Of a DNA stretch of 64,000 nt, positions 7,677 to 16,820 are shown piece after piece. The stretch is from a virus: positions 1-64,000 of the IMG/VR virus record IMGVR_UViG_3300001460_008786; one strand, written 5' to 3'. Position numbers and translations under genes: made by a program. The notes under the pieces are model-generated. The model was not told where the DNA came from and did no database searches. It saw only the letters and a list, made by a program, of their open reading frames with translations. Position 1 is the first letter of the stretch. Each line of letters opens with the position of its first letter.

Positions 7677-8576
7677 TTAATCCATAGATATATAAGGCAA
7701 ATCCCCAAATTTGAAAATCAAATCTTCAAACCATTTGACCCTATCTTCTCTTGCTTCTGTTAAGAGTTGTTGACCATCTAAAACAACACCTCCACCAACT
7801 CCGGGAACATTTTGGTACTTGCTTCTAATTCTTCCAAGTATTTCTTTTGCATATGTCAAAGCTCCTTCTTGCATGGCTTGAGTAACATCTCCCCAATCTT
7901 TACATTTTTGAAGATAGTGAACTATAACCTTTTGAGGTCGGTAGGGAATGGGATATAATTTAATAGTATTCAAACCTCCAACAAATTCCCAGCCTCCAAG
8001 ATTAGAACTTACTCTTGAAAACATTTCTTCGTATTGCTTGTAAAGAACCCACTCCCCCATTCTTCCCCATATAGGTTGGACAGGGTCTATCATGCCTCCT
8101 TGAATAGAAGCATAAGATCCACCGGGATAAAAATACTCTATAGGTATAGCTCCATCTAAATCACTACTTTGAAAACCAAAGCTTCCTATTTCTTTGTAAA
8201 AGACATTTCTCACCAATCCTACATCTGGTGGCATCTCATAGACACTTTTCCCAGCGACAGAATCAAACACATGATACGAGAAATACTCTCGCCCAGCATA
8301 ATCTTCAAAAACCTTAAGCGCTTGATCTACGCAAAAATCTAAAGCTTGTTCATCAAACTCTAATTTCAATGTAGGCGCTCCTAACATCAGCAAAACATAA
8401 TCTCTGACTTGTTCTCTGACTTTTTCTCTTTTTTTTCTAGATTTGCAATTAACTCTTGGGTCTATTGGATCAACTGGACCCAAATCTGAGCCTCCGGAAG
8501 AAGAACACAAAATAGAAGACATGTTGCCTTTTGTTGGTCTGTTTATTGCCAAAGTATTATTTCCGCTACAACTCAT
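7677..8576 (-). CDS. 13: Neck protein, gp13-like
   Basis: A 299-residue protein. After a low-complexity N-terminal 50 residues comes VREQVRDYVLLMLGAPTLKL followed by EFDEQALDFCVDQALKVFEDYAG, close to the start of T4-type gp13 head-completion proteins (R-LGAP-vK-v-L-deQ-l-avd-Al). Later KLYPIPYRPQKVIVHYLQK and a helical C-terminus with KEILGRIRSKYQNVPGVGGGV fit the same family. It would join head to tail with gp14. An AAGGAG ribosome site lies upstream, below a TATATATAAT element. The gp14-like gene is at 10202 on the other strand. Confidence 0.62.
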   Translation of the reverse strand: MSCSGNNTLAINRPTKGNMSSILCSSSGGSDLGPVDPIDPRVNCKSRKKREKVREQVRDYVLLMLGAPTLKLEFDEQALDFCVDQALKVFEDYAGREYFSYHVFDSVAGKSVYEMPPDVGLVRNVFYKEIGSFGFQSSDLDGAIPIEYFYPGGSYASIQGGMIDPVQPIWGRMGEWVLYKQYEEMFSRVSSNLGGWEFVGGLNTIKLYPIPYRPQKVIVHYLQKCKDWGDVTQAMQEGALTYAKEILGRIRSKYQNVPGVGGGVVLDGQQLLTEAREDRVKWFEDLIFKFGDLPYISMD

Positions 8577-8636
8577 ATCATAATCTCCTTTACATTATAT
8601 ATAAAAAATAAAATAGAAGTTACTAAATTAAAAATT

Positions 8637-8939
8637 ATGTGGGATCAATATTTTAATAAGCCTTATTCTGGACCTGTCAAAAAATATCTATTTGAAGTGT
8701 TGACAGAAAAATATGAAAAAAATGAGCCTGTTATAGACAGGCTCATGCATACCTTCGATATGAAAAAAGATATTGAGGAATTAGTTGAGTTATTTGGAGA
8801 TATTTACCAAAGTGGATATGAAGTTTCTTATAACCAATTTAAAGAAGAAATAGCAAAGCATGATTATTTAACCAAATTGCTTCCTCCTGAAGAGAAGGTC
8901 AAACAACAGAAAAATAATGCAATTTTCAAAGAAGACTAA
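8637..8939 (+). CDS. Small protein of unknown function
   Basis: A 100-residue, charged, largely helical protein (MWDQYFNKPYSGPVKKYLFE...). No motif is recognised. TAAATT stands 7 bases before the ATG and no ribosome site is seen. It is divergent from the neck gene and overlaps the 3' end of the convergent 8936 gene by 4 bases. Confidence 0.6.
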   Translation: MWDQYFNKPYSGPVKKYLFEVLTEKYEKNEPVIDRLMHTFDMKKDIEELVELFGDIYQSGYEVSYNQFKEEIAKHDYLTKLLPPEEKVKQQKNNAIFKED

Positions 8940-9703
8940 GAAAAATCTGGATTATCCTCCGAAGGGATTGCTGTGAATAGCCATCCTATATCCTTAGAGA
9001 CTTTTCCAGAAATTTTCCACCATCTATTTTCATCATATGGAACCCTATCATAACTAGAAGTTTTTGAATTATAAACTTCGTAGCAAAATGGAAATATTAT
9101 AGATTTATTTTCCAATTTGTCGTTTGGATCTGTGGTCCAAAACTCTAAGCTCAGATCATTGTTTTTTGTAACCACAGAAGGAAATATAAATTTTTCTCCA
9201 TAGGATACTTTGATCCATTTTTCTCCATATAGGGAGTCTTGCCCAGTTTTTGTTTTTGCTGGCAAGCAATGCATCAGGACTTTTCTTTTAAGTAAAGGAA
9301 ATTTATAATTAGCCCATTTTGAATCTTCATTGTTTTTAGAAACTTGTTCTTTCTCAACAGGGACAGCAGACTCAGGCGGAATAGTGGGTCGTACAGGAAC
9401 AGGTTGAACAGTGGGTTGTGCAGGAACAGGTTGAACAGTGGGTTGTGCAGGAACAGGTTGAACAAACTCAGGTTGAACAGGGTTAACTAAAGGTTCTTTA
9501 ACTGGCGCTGGGTATCTGACTTCTTGTCCAATAGTAGAATTCAAGGAGTTTTTAGTCGATGGTTGTGCGTTTTTGTCAAAGTAAATATCGTCCCATTTTA
9601 AATTATAAAATTTAAGACTATCCATATTCCAACAATATTGGCCTTCGACTAATTTATTGGGACCTTCTAATACATAAATATCGCCATTTTTATCTTTTAT
9701 CAT
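8936..9703 (-). CDS. Protein with Pro/Gln/Val linker repeats
   Basis: About 255 residues from the ATG at 9703 (MIKDKNGDIYVLEGPNKLVE). I prefer this start because an AAGG ribosome site is 7 bases upstream; a longer frame to 9769 would add a hydrophobic stretch without a ribosome site. A linker of repeated PVQPVPAQPTV units (DNA repeat about 9390-9475) joins a small N-terminal domain to a C-terminal domain of about 120 residues (KRKVLMHCLPAKTKTGQD..., ...YDENRWWKISGKVSKDIGWL). A virion attachment or decoration protein is plausible; no family is recognised. Confidence 0.6.
   Translation of the reverse strand: MIKDKNGDIYVLEGPNKLVEGQYCWNMDSLKFYNLKWDDIYFDKNAQPSTKNSLNSTIGQEVRYPAPVKEPLVNPVQPEFVQPVPAQPTVQPVPAQPTVQPVPVRPTIPPESAVPVEKEQVSKNNEDSKWANYKFPLLKRKVLMHCLPAKTKTGQDSLYGEKWIKVSYGEKFIFPSVVTKNNDLSLEFWTTDPNDKLENKSIIFPFCYEVYNSKTSSYDRVPYDENRWWKISGKVSKDIGWLFTAIPSEDNPDFS
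9390..9475 (-). repeat. Coding repeat of a PVPAQPTVQ linker
   Basis: Unit gaacagtgggttgtgcagga... of about 27 bases occurs in near-identical consecutive copies, giving a proline-rich spacer in the 8936-9703 protein. Confidence 0.8.
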
Positions 9704-9790
9704 TTTCATCCTTAACACTCTAAATAAAATAGTTCGATTTTTTGTAAAAAACACATATATATTAAGCAAACCTAATTAGGAGAAAAAACA

Positions 9791-10180
9791 ATGACATTAG
9801 TGGTATCTGACGAGGGTGAAAGAAGAATTCTCGAATATATAGTAGATAGAAACATTGCACTTCATTTATATACTAATTCTGTAGCTTTGTCAGGAGAGAC
9901 ATTTAATACAGCCAGTTTCACAGAAGCAACAGAAACAGGATACGCAGCCACAACTATAACATCTGCTGGATGGGCGGCTACTACCACTGGTGGGATCAGT
10001 TCTGCTCTGTATGACAATGGAATAACCTTTTCCTTTTCAACAGGCCAAGATGTTCAAGGCTACTACATGACAGACACTTCAGACCAAATACTATGGGCTG
10101 AAGAATTTCCAGGAGCGCCTTTTCAATTGCCTGTCGGTGGTGGAGATATCGCTGTTCGTCCACAATTACAACTTGACTAA
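9791..10180 (+). CDS. Virion structural/decoration protein
   Basis: A 129-residue beta-rich protein (MTLVVSDEGERRILEYIVDR, then ...LHLYTNS, ...YAATTITSAGWA, ...ILWAEEFPG). This composition and order recur in small structural proteins of many tailed phages, where they are called tail, fibre or decoration proteins; I cannot say which here. A good AGGAG ribosome site precedes it and the gp14-like gene follows after 21 bases with its own GGAGG site, forming a late operon. Confidence 0.7.
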   Translation: MTLVVSDEGERRILEYIVDRNIALHLYTNSVALSGETFNTASFTEATETGYAATTITSAGWAATTTGGISSALYDNGITFSFSTGQDVQGYYMTDTSDQILWAEEFPGAPFQLPVGGGDIAVRPQLQLD

Positions 10181-10201
10181 AAAAAATAACACGGAGGTAG
10201 A

Positions 10202-10750
10202 ATGGGAATTAAAAACCCAGATGGCACACCATACAAGCCAGCAGGAAGCATTAGTCAATTTGATCAAACAAATCCAGAAAGGTGTTTGTTTGATGATCTA
10301 GATTCAGAAGCAATAAAAACATTTGGATCTCCAGTTTATTATTATGAAGTTTTTATACAAACTGGATCTTTGGATAAGTTGTATAGGGAAGACAGAGGCA
10401 AACTTTGGTCCAATAATCCTATTACTTTGTATGCAAGTTACGAGCCTATTCCAAATCAAAACTATCAAAATGCTTTTGGAATAGATGCTCCTGATGAAAT
10501 CATGTTTGATATGAACTATAAAGATGTTTTAGAAAAAATAGGACATCCTCCAAAAATTGGATCTAGAATCCATAGTCCTCACAGAAACGAAGACTGGGTA
10601 ATCATTCAAAGAAACATTGGGGAAACTATGCTTTGGAGCAAAGTCAGGCTTCAAGTGTTGTGCCAAAAGTTCCAAGAGAACATTACCACAGGAGAAGGTA
10701 AGGTTTCAAATAAGAAGCCTGAATTTAAATTACCTGACTGCGAAGGTTGA
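10202..10750 (+). CDS. 14: Neck protein, gp14-like
   Basis: A 182-residue protein with TFGSPVYYYEVFIQTGSLDK, LYASYEPIPNQNYQNAFGID and HSPHRNEDWVIIQRNIGETM. T4 gp14-type neck proteins share this plan: G-x-x-V-Y-Y near the start, a region describing the outer edge, and a C-terminal strand W-x-k-v-R-L-q-v. With gp13 it would seal the head and receive the tail. A GGAGG ribosome site precedes it. Confidence 0.55.
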   Translation: MGIKNPDGTPYKPAGSISQFDQTNPERCLFDDLDSEAIKTFGSPVYYYEVFIQTGSLDKLYREDRGKLWSNNPITLYASYEPIPNQNYQNAFGIDAPDEIMFDMNYKDVLEKIGHPPKIGSRIHSPHRNEDWVIIQRNIGETMLWSKVRLQVLCQKFQENITTGEGKVSNKKPEFKLPDCEG

Positions 10751-10813
10751 GGCCCAATTTAAAATTTCATTAGATTGTGGCATACATAATAAAAACAATA
10801 ATAGGACAAACAA

Positions 10814-11404
10814 ATGAAAAATTTTTCAACATGGCTAGAAAATAAAAATTCTAATAAAAAAGAATTTGTCAAAAGTGTTATGGATAAGTATAGTAAAAAA
10901 CTTCCTGCTATTGATAGAGGAAGATACACAAATCTAGAAGACGAAGGCTTAGAAGGTCCTATAAGATTAAAAAGTGGCAAAGTAGTTTATTACGATACAA
11001 AAGCAGGCAAGTATTATGACAGAGATAGCGACATGTATATAAGTGATGAAGATTACATGGCTCATGAAAAAAGCGAATCAGTTGAACAAGCAAAAAAAAT
11101 AATAGCAGAAATAACAAGTATGGCTGACGTTCAAAAAACATTTAGACAAAATAGATTGGACTTAGGCGTAGTTGGTGCCGAAACTGTGCAGAGCATAATG
11201 CAGGGAATTCAACTAATGGCTTTGAAAGATACAGAAGACTTCATGTTCTTAATAAGAATGCTCAGAAATAAAATTAACGATCACGATCCAGCATTGGCAA
11301 AGGAAATATTGCAAGGCGCAAGAATAATGGCTAGTAGAGCGCAACAATCTGCAAAGAGGAAAGAAAAGCCCGGAATGCCAGCGGAAGACAATTCTGATCA
11401 GTAA
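10814..11404 (+). CDS. Capsid-tag protein, helical C-terminus
   Basis: A 196-residue protein beginning MKNFSTWLENKNSN, a member of the shared N-terminal tag set. The middle holds a beta-hairpin-like stretch (GPIRLKSGKVVYYDTKAG), and residues about 90-180 are strongly helical (DVQKTFRQNRLDLGVVGAET, then FMFLIRMLRNKINDHDPALA). Immediately downstream of the gp14-like neck gene on the same strand, it may be an internal head or neck-associated protein. Function unknown. Confidence 0.7.
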   Translation: MKNFSTWLENKNSNKKEFVKSVMDKYSKKLPAIDRGRYTNLEDEGLEGPIRLKSGKVVYYDTKAGKYYDRDSDMYISDEDYMAHEKSESVEQAKKIIAEITSMADVQKTFRQNRLDLGVVGAETVQSIMQGIQLMALKDTEDFMFLIRMLRNKINDHDPALAKEILQGARIMASRAQQSAKRKEKPGMPAEDNSDQ

Positions 11405-11409
11405 CAAAA

Positions 11410-11628
11410 TTAATTCATAGGTGGCTCTTGATTAAAAACCTGTTTGACAAAGTCATCGGGAATTCTTTCTTCTTCTTTTTTGTGAAAGAATTCTATAGGT
11501 CTAGCTTCATGAACTTTCCAAAAAATAAATCTTGGAATTTTTAATGGATCTCTACTTTTCTCTTTTGATGCAAAAAAAGTTTTTCTTGGTCTTTGAGATT
11601 TTATTTTTTTAAATTTAAAACTTTTCAT
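11410..11628 (-). CDS. Small basic protein of unknown function
   Basis: A 72-residue Lys/Arg/Phe-rich protein (MKSFKFKKIKSQRPRKTFFA...). It overlaps the stop/start junction of the upstream glycosyltransferase by 4 bases (ATGA-type coupling), so the pair is probably co-translated. No motif is recognised. Confidence 0.55.
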   Translation of the reverse strand: MKSFKFKKIKSQRPRKTFFASKEKSRDPLKIPRFIFWKVHEARPIEFFHKKEEERIPDDFVKQVFNQEPPMN

Positions 11629-12404
11629 ACTTTGTAAAATTCAGAAATATAATTAATTTTTTTGTAGTTGTTTTTTTCTAAAACAACATTGTATGTTTGT
11701 CTCATTAAATCATGATGAACAAACTCTTTTCCATTGTAACAAAAGTCAATGTTTCTTCTATTGCTCTTAGATGGGTTTTTTTCTTGATAATTATTGGTTC
11801 TAATTGTGTTTGGATGAGGGATGTGCGAAACATATTTTTCAACATTGAAAAATATAATTTCGATTAGCTTTTCAGTCTTGTCTTTCATTCTTCTGTACAT
11901 GTCAATGTCTTCCCAGCCCCAACCTTTCAACTCCTCTCTATAAAAAGGAAAATTTGATTTGTTAAAAAGACATAGACCCGAAAGTTCTTTGTTGAACTGC
12001 CAGCTTCCATGAATCATGTAATCATAACTTTCTTTTAACAGTTTGTTCTTAATGTTTAAATCATAAAGCCAACTTTCATCTAGACATATGTAATCTGCAT
12101 CTACTTTTAAAATGACTTCGTTTTTACAAAAGTCAGTAGCTAAATTTAAAGACTTGGATAAAGAGAAATATTTTTGATCCACAACTTCAAGCAAAGTCAA
12201 CTTTTTATTTTTTAATATTTTTTTGAATTCATAATTATTATATAATTTAGATTTAGAACACCAATCCACAATAATTACATCATCTACAATATCCAAATCC
12301 AACCAAGATTTTAAAGAAATTAAAAGATGGGATTCTCGATCCATACATGTAACAATCACAGATATTTTAGTTTCTTTATTTTTACTTGATTTTACCCAAA
12401 ACAT
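11625..12404 (-). CDS. Glycosyltransferase, GT-A fold (GT2-like)
   Basis: A 259-residue protein. ISVIVTCMDRESHLLISLKS is the donor-binding start of GT2 enzymes, EVILKVDADYI carries the DxD metal site (D-A-D), and KGWGWEDIDMYRRM is the acceptor/catalytic segment of the galactosyltransferase-like C-terminal module. Donor and acceptor are not readable. It is divergent from the gp15-like gene. A close relative is encoded at 48159 (shared ...CMDRE/CMNRE, SLKSW/SLQSW, and WEDID/WEDSD). Confidence 0.85.
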   Translation of the reverse strand: MFWVKSSKNKETKISVIVTCMDRESHLLISLKSWLDLDIVDDVIIVDWCSKSKLYNNYEFKKILKNKKLTLLEVVDQKYFSLSKSLNLATDFCKNEVILKVDADYICLDESWLYDLNIKNKLLKESYDYMIHGSWQFNKELSGLCLFNKSNFPFYREELKGWGWEDIDMYRRMKDKTEKLIEIIFFNVEKYVSHIPHPNTIRTNNYQEKNPSKSNRRNIDFCYNGKEFVHHDLMRQTYNVVLEKNNYKKINYISEFYKV

Positions 12405-12443
12405 AATAAACTAAAATAGTCAATTGAGAAACTAAATAAAAAT

Positions 12444-13436
12444 ATGAAAAGCACAAATCCTGGAAATTATCCAGACCCTAAACTTAATAATTGCAACCCA
12501 ATTAGCCCATTGCAAACAAGTGTAAATAATGATGTTACTCCCAAACAATGCGGCCCAGAAGAATCTTTAAAAAATCCAAATGGTCCCGATATGGGTTGGT
12601 TAGAAGATTCAGCAAATAAAAAGTATGGACTTGGATATGATGCTAATTGTGATCCCCAGCAATCGGGAGAAATAGTAGAAGATATAGACAAGCCAAATAG
12701 AGAAGTTGTAACAAGATACTCTAAAAGCATAAGAGGCTGTGATGAAGCAATGGTGGATATGTTCAACAATATATCTGTAATCGACGAAGATGGCAAGGCG
12801 CATAAAGTTCCAATAGTTTGGGGAACTCAAGAAAGAGCAGTAGCTTGGATTCTTCAAGATACAGCAAGAAAAGATGGAAGCTTGGTAGTAGAAAGAATCA
12901 GACTCCCGGCCATGGCCATTCATTCAACTGGCGTGGAATTCGACCAATCTAGATACACCTATCATAAAGCAATAGATTTACTAAGAAATACAAGCGATGG
13001 GAAACCCGGATTTACGGTAAAGGAACGGTACGAAAGAGATACCGTCTTTGGAGTTTCTAGAGGAATTCCTGTCAATAAAACATATTCTTTGTTGTTATGG
13101 ACAATGTACATGGAAGATATGGATCAAATATTAGAACAAATATTTTTAAAATTTTCTCCTATCGCATATATAAATGTCAGAGGAGTTAGGTGGGAGACGA
13201 GTGTGAGTTTGGATTCCATATCTAACAATGTAGATTATGAACCCGGAGATCAAAATAAAAGAATCATTAAATATGAAATAAATTTGACTACGAGAACGTA
13301 TATACCTCAGCCGATTGTTCGTAAGAAAGCCGTACTTAAAACAACTGTTGATTTTCACAATAGTGTAGAAAAAGAAAAGATAACAGAAGTTTTAGCAAGA
13401 GTTGAAGAAAAAGTAAAAGAGATAGAAGATTTATGA
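12444..13436 (+). CDS. 15: Tail terminator/sheath stabiliser, gp15-like
   Basis: A 330-residue protein. After a low-complexity N-terminal 90 residues comes RYSKSIRGCDEAMVDMFNNI then SVIDEDGKAHKVPIVWGTQE, matching the T4 gp15 plan (R-y-...-l-f-n-i-...-vPi-y). LLLWTMYMEDMDQILEQIFL and the tail IKYEINLTTRTYIPQP also fit gp15. It would cap tube and sheath at the head end. It is the first gene of a tail operon: the next gene overlaps by 4 bases (ATGA), then sheath and tube follow. Confidence 0.75.
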   Translation: MKSTNPGNYPDPKLNNCNPISPLQTSVNNDVTPKQCGPEESLKNPNGPDMGWLEDSANKKYGLGYDANCDPQQSGEIVEDIDKPNREVVTRYSKSIRGCDEAMVDMFNNISVIDEDGKAHKVPIVWGTQERAVAWILQDTARKDGSLVVERIRLPAMAIHSTGVEFDQSRYTYHKAIDLLRNTSDGKPGFTVKERYERDTVFGVSRGIPVNKTYSLLLWTMYMEDMDQILEQIFLKFSPIAYINVRGVRWETSVSLDSISNNVDYEPGDQNKRIIKYEINLTTRTYIPQPIVRKKAVLKTTVDFHNSVEKEKITEVLARVEEKVKEIEDL

Positions 13437-13657
13437 TTGAAATAAAAAATAAAACTAGAAGTCCAGTTCAAATAGTAATAAAATCATTAAAAAAACCAAA
13501 ATCTTTCACTTGCTTGAATGTTCCGGGAATAGGAGCTGGAAAGAATACCTATTACCTAGAAGATGAAAGAAAAACAGAATACGTAGATCGCGCTGAACAA
13601 ATTGGATTAATTTCTACTAGATACATTACAAATAAAGAATTGAACAAGGGAGAATAA
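13433..13657 (+). CDS. Small conserved tail-operon protein
   Basis: A 74-residue basic protein (MIEIKNKTRSPVQIVIKSLK, ...VPGIGAGKNTYYLEDERKTE). Its start overlaps the gp15-like stop as ATGA and the sheath gene begins 6 bases after its stop, so all three are probably translated together. It is likely a tail component or assembly factor. Function unknown. Confidence 0.7.
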   Translation: MIEIKNKTRSPVQIVIKSLKKPKSFTCLNVPGIGAGKNTYYLEDERKTEYVDRAEQIGLISTRYITNKELNKGE

Positions 13658-13662
13658 CAATT

Positions 13663-16113
13663 ATGGCAATTCTAAAAGGTTTTCCACCTTCGAATACAAT
13701 TTCACCTTCTGTTAGAATAACAGAAAAAGATTTAAGTTTTATAGAACCAGAACAATCGTCTCATTCTGCCGGTATTGTTGGATTTGCCTCTAAAGGACCA
13801 ATCAACATCCCTACAGTTGTGAGCACAACAAGACAACTTAATACAGTCTTTGGATTTCCTCACCCAGAAAGTGGAGATCCTTATTTAATTTATGCAGCAC
13901 AACAGTACCTGTTAGTTGCAAGCGAACTATATGTTGTTAGAGTTGGCGACACAGATGCAGTCAGTACAGAACGAGCTGTAGCTGCTTCTGTAGATGCTGC
14001 TAGCAACGGTGGTCAAGTTATAATTCAATCAGACACAGCCGCTGATGGAACGTCAAGCTACTACTCATTTGCTAGTACTGGATATTTCAGATGGAAATTA
14101 AACGGCGTATTGGCTTCTAAAACACTCGTTGTTTTAGCAGACGCTGATCATCCTGATGCTGACGTGAATTCTAATGGCTATGGTGCAGATCAGTTGGTAG
14201 CAGATTTAAATGCCCAATTAAGTTATGAATTTGATGGAATTCAATTCTTTGAAACAAGTGACAAAATTGGAGTTAGATCTACTTTCTCTTTTGGACCTAC
14301 TGCTACAGTAGAATTAGTTTCTGTTCAAGATGCAATTTATGGACCAAAAACCGCTGGCGTTGTGGTTCCTTTGCAAAACGTATCGCCTACAGGTCTTGGT
14401 CAACTAATGACAGTTGGTCAATTCACAGGCGGTCTAGATTACAATCAACCTTCGTCTTCTTCTCCTACTAATGGAACATGGGACTTTACTTCACTAACTT
14501 CATATGATTTGCAAGTTGTAGTTGATGGAACAGACAATGTCTTAATAGATAATGCTGTTCAAACAATCGACTTGTCAAGTTTTTCTGCAAATGCAGCAGC
14601 AACAACAGCAGATATAGTCACAGCAATAAACGCTGCCAGCCCAAGTGGATTTGCGGCTGTCGCGGTTGGAGATAATCTTTCGCTTTACACTATAGCTCAA
14701 GGTAGGGATTCAAGATTGTTGGTAAAGAGTGAAAGTTCAACTTTCGCATTCTTTGGATTCGACGCTCCTCTATCAGACCCAGATGACACAGCTAGTGCAG
14801 TAGGACCATATGTAACAGCAGAAGGAACCACTCCTTCTGGAACCGCTGGTGATGCTGACATCGCAAACTTAGGTTTAGTTGCTGGAGATGCAAATAGCAC
14901 TGGTGAAGTTTCATTAACAATTTCTGCTGATAGCGCAGGCATTGATGGAAATGACACACAAGTTGTTGTGAAAAATGACGTTAGAGAAGGAAGCTTCATA
15001 ATGGAAGTTTACAATAATGGAATTCAAATGGAATCTTGGGGGAATCTTTCTAAAGACGAAACCAGTAGATTTTATATAGAAACATTCCTAACGCTTGTTT
15101 CAGACTTTGTTAGAGTTACAGACAACTCGGCAGTTTCTGCTCCTCCAGCTGACGGGACATACTCGCTAGCAGGCGGTACAGATGGAATTCCTTCCGATCC
15201 AGACGATCAAGATTCATTATTGATTGGAAATCTTCTTGGAATGACAGGACTTTATGCTTTGTCGGAACCAGAACAAATCAATATTGACCTTGTTTCTGTT
15301 CCGGGACATGCATCCACAGGTGTTATCTTGGCCATGATTGACATGTGTCAAAATCAAAGATCTGACTGCATGGCAATTGTTGACCCACCATTTGGATTAA
15401 CAGTTAACGAAATAACGCAATGGCAAAATGGTGCTCATCCATTGAACACAACTAGATTCAATTCGGACTTTGCCGCACTTTACTGGCCTTGGTTGAAACT
15501 TAGAGATACATTCAACAACGTTGATGTATGGGTTCCACCATCTGGGTCCGTAATGGCTGTTTATGCTAGAAGTGACTTCTTAGCAGCTCCATGGTTTGCC
15601 CCCGCTGGTCAAACTAGAGGAATTGTACCAAGTGTCACAGATGTATTCAGCAGACCAACTCTAGCTGAAAGAGATTTAATGTATGGAAACAGAAATGCAA
15701 TAAATCCAATTGTTCAGTACGCAGACTTCCAAGACTTCGTTGTATGGGGTCAAAAGACCTTGCAAAGAAAACCAACAGCTCTTGATAGAGTTAATGTTAG
15801 AAGAATGATGTTCTACATAGAGAAAAGAATTAGATCTTCTTCTAGAGCATTATTATTCGATCCGAATGACGACATCTTCAGAGATAAGTTTGTTCAAATT
15901 GCAACAAAGATACTTCAAGAAGTACAAGTTGGAAGAGGCCTAACAGATTTCATCATCAAAGCCGATGAAGAAATCAATACGCCAGATGTTATAGATAGAA
16001 ATGAATTCAGGGCTAGAATCGGTGTTCAGCCCACACGAGCAGTAGAATTTATGTTCCTAGAATTTAGCATTCATAGAACCGGAAGCTTTGATCAAATTGC
16101 TGAAAGTTTCTAA
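13663..16113 (+). CDS. 18: Contractile tail sheath protein, gp18-like
   Basis: At 816 residues this is longer than T4 gp18 (659). The N-terminus SVRITEKDLSFIEPEQSSHS leading to GIVGFASKGPINIPTVVST is the usual sheath handle. The conserved C-terminal core is clear: RDLMYGNRNAINPIVQY, DRVNVRRMMFYIEKRIRSSS, LLFDPNDDIFRDKFVQIATK, then DRNEFRARIGVQPTRAVEFM. The extra length lies in variable surface domains around residues 130-480. An AAGGGAGA ribosome site precedes it. Confidence 0.95.
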   Translation: MAILKGFPPSNTISPSVRITEKDLSFIEPEQSSHSAGIVGFASKGPINIPTVVSTTRQLNTVFGFPHPESGDPYLIYAAQQYLLVASELYVVRVGDTDAVSTERAVAASVDAASNGGQVIIQSDTAADGTSSYYSFASTGYFRWKLNGVLASKTLVVLADADHPDADVNSNGYGADQLVADLNAQLSYEFDGIQFFETSDKIGVRSTFSFGPTATVELVSVQDAIYGPKTAGVVVPLQNVSPTGLGQLMTVGQFTGGLDYNQPSSSSPTNGTWDFTSLTSYDLQVVVDGTDNVLIDNAVQTIDLSSFSANAAATTADIVTAINAASPSGFAAVAVGDNLSLYTIAQGRDSRLLVKSESSTFAFFGFDAPLSDPDDTASAVGPYVTAEGTTPSGTAGDADIANLGLVAGDANSTGEVSLTISADSAGIDGNDTQVVVKNDVREGSFIMEVYNNGIQMESWGNLSKDETSRFYIETFLTLVSDFVRVTDNSAVSAPPADGTYSLAGGTDGIPSDPDDQDSLLIGNLLGMTGLYALSEPEQINIDLVSVPGHASTGVILAMIDMCQNQRSDCMAIVDPPFGLTVNEITQWQNGAHPLNTTRFNSDFAALYWPWLKLRDTFNNVDVWVPPSGSVMAVYARSDFLAAPWFAPAGQTRGIVPSVTDVFSRPTLAERDLMYGNRNAINPIVQYADFQDFVVWGQKTLQRKPTALDRVNVRRMMFYIEKRIRSSSRALLFDPNDDIFRDKFVQIATKILQEVQVGRGLTDFIIKADEEINTPDVIDRNEFRARIGVQPTRAVEFMFLEFSIHRTGSFDQIAESF

Positions 16114-16150
16114 TTTCAAGATTATAAAGATTTAAAGGGAGAATTAAAAT

Positions 16151-16717
16151 ATGATTAACATGGGTATAGGCGAAGTGGGTGGCGCAAACGTACTTCACAA
16201 GCGTAAATTCAGATGGACATTTGAACTTACTCGAGAAGGAGATACTATTGTTCCAGTTCACTATGTGAAACTTGCCGCAAGACCAAATATTAGCATTGAA
16301 GAAACTGAAATAAATTTCCTCAATGGAAAAACATGGATTCCGGGCAAAGGAACTTGGGAAACCGTAACAATTACATACTACGATGTATCTGTTGATGGTG
16401 GACAAGGAAACATTGGACTTTGGAATTGGCTCGCAACTGTTTATGACTTTACAAATCCTGTAAAGTTAACTCAAAGTACAAGAAGAGATAATTACTCTTG
16501 TGACGCAACCTGCACTCTTTATGATGGTTGTGGAACTGCTCTTGAAGCTTGGGGAATGGGAGATGCTTGGCCAACTGCGGTTAATTTTGGAGAATTGGAT
16601 TACGCAACTTCAGAAGAATGTACAGTGGAAGTTACCATGAGATATGCTAACGTAAGCTACGCTAACTTCTGCGGACCAGACGTTACACCTGAATGCGAAG
16701 GCTGCACAGGCGGTTGA
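16151..16717 (+). CDS. 19: Tail tube protein, gp19-like (copy 1)
   Basis: A 188-residue protein following the sheath gene with an AGGGAGA site. VLHKRKFRWTFEL, ARPNISIEETEINFLNGKTW and a C-terminal strand pair (ECTVEVTMRYANV) match the T4 gp19 tube fold. C-terminal cysteines (CGPDVTPECEGCTGG) are unusual for a tube protein. It is probably the main tube subunit because it sits directly after the sheath. A terminator hairpin follows. Confidence 0.88.
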   Translation: MINMGIGEVGGANVLHKRKFRWTFELTREGDTIVPVHYVKLAARPNISIEETEINFLNGKTWIPGKGTWETVTITYYDVSVDGGQGNIGLWNWLATVYDFTNPVKLTQSTRRDNYSCDATCTLYDGCGTALEAWGMGDAWPTAVNFGELDYATSEECTVEVTMRYANVSYANFCGPDVTPECEGCTGG

Positions 16718-16771
16718 TGTATCAGGATAGTTCGTATTACTTTACTCCTTTATTTAGTAGATAATTAATTG

Positions 16772-16803
16772 GCAGGAGGGGCTATTTAGTCCCTCCTGCT
16801 TTA
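16772..16803 (+). terminator. Rho-independent terminator after tail tube gene
   Basis: GCAGGAGGGGCT, loop ATTT, AGTCCCTCCTGC (12 bp with one G-T), followed by TTTAAT. It separates the two tube-like genes, so the second probably has its own promoter or is reached only by read-through. Confidence 0.88.
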
Positions 16804-16820
16804 ATATATAAGGAAAAAAT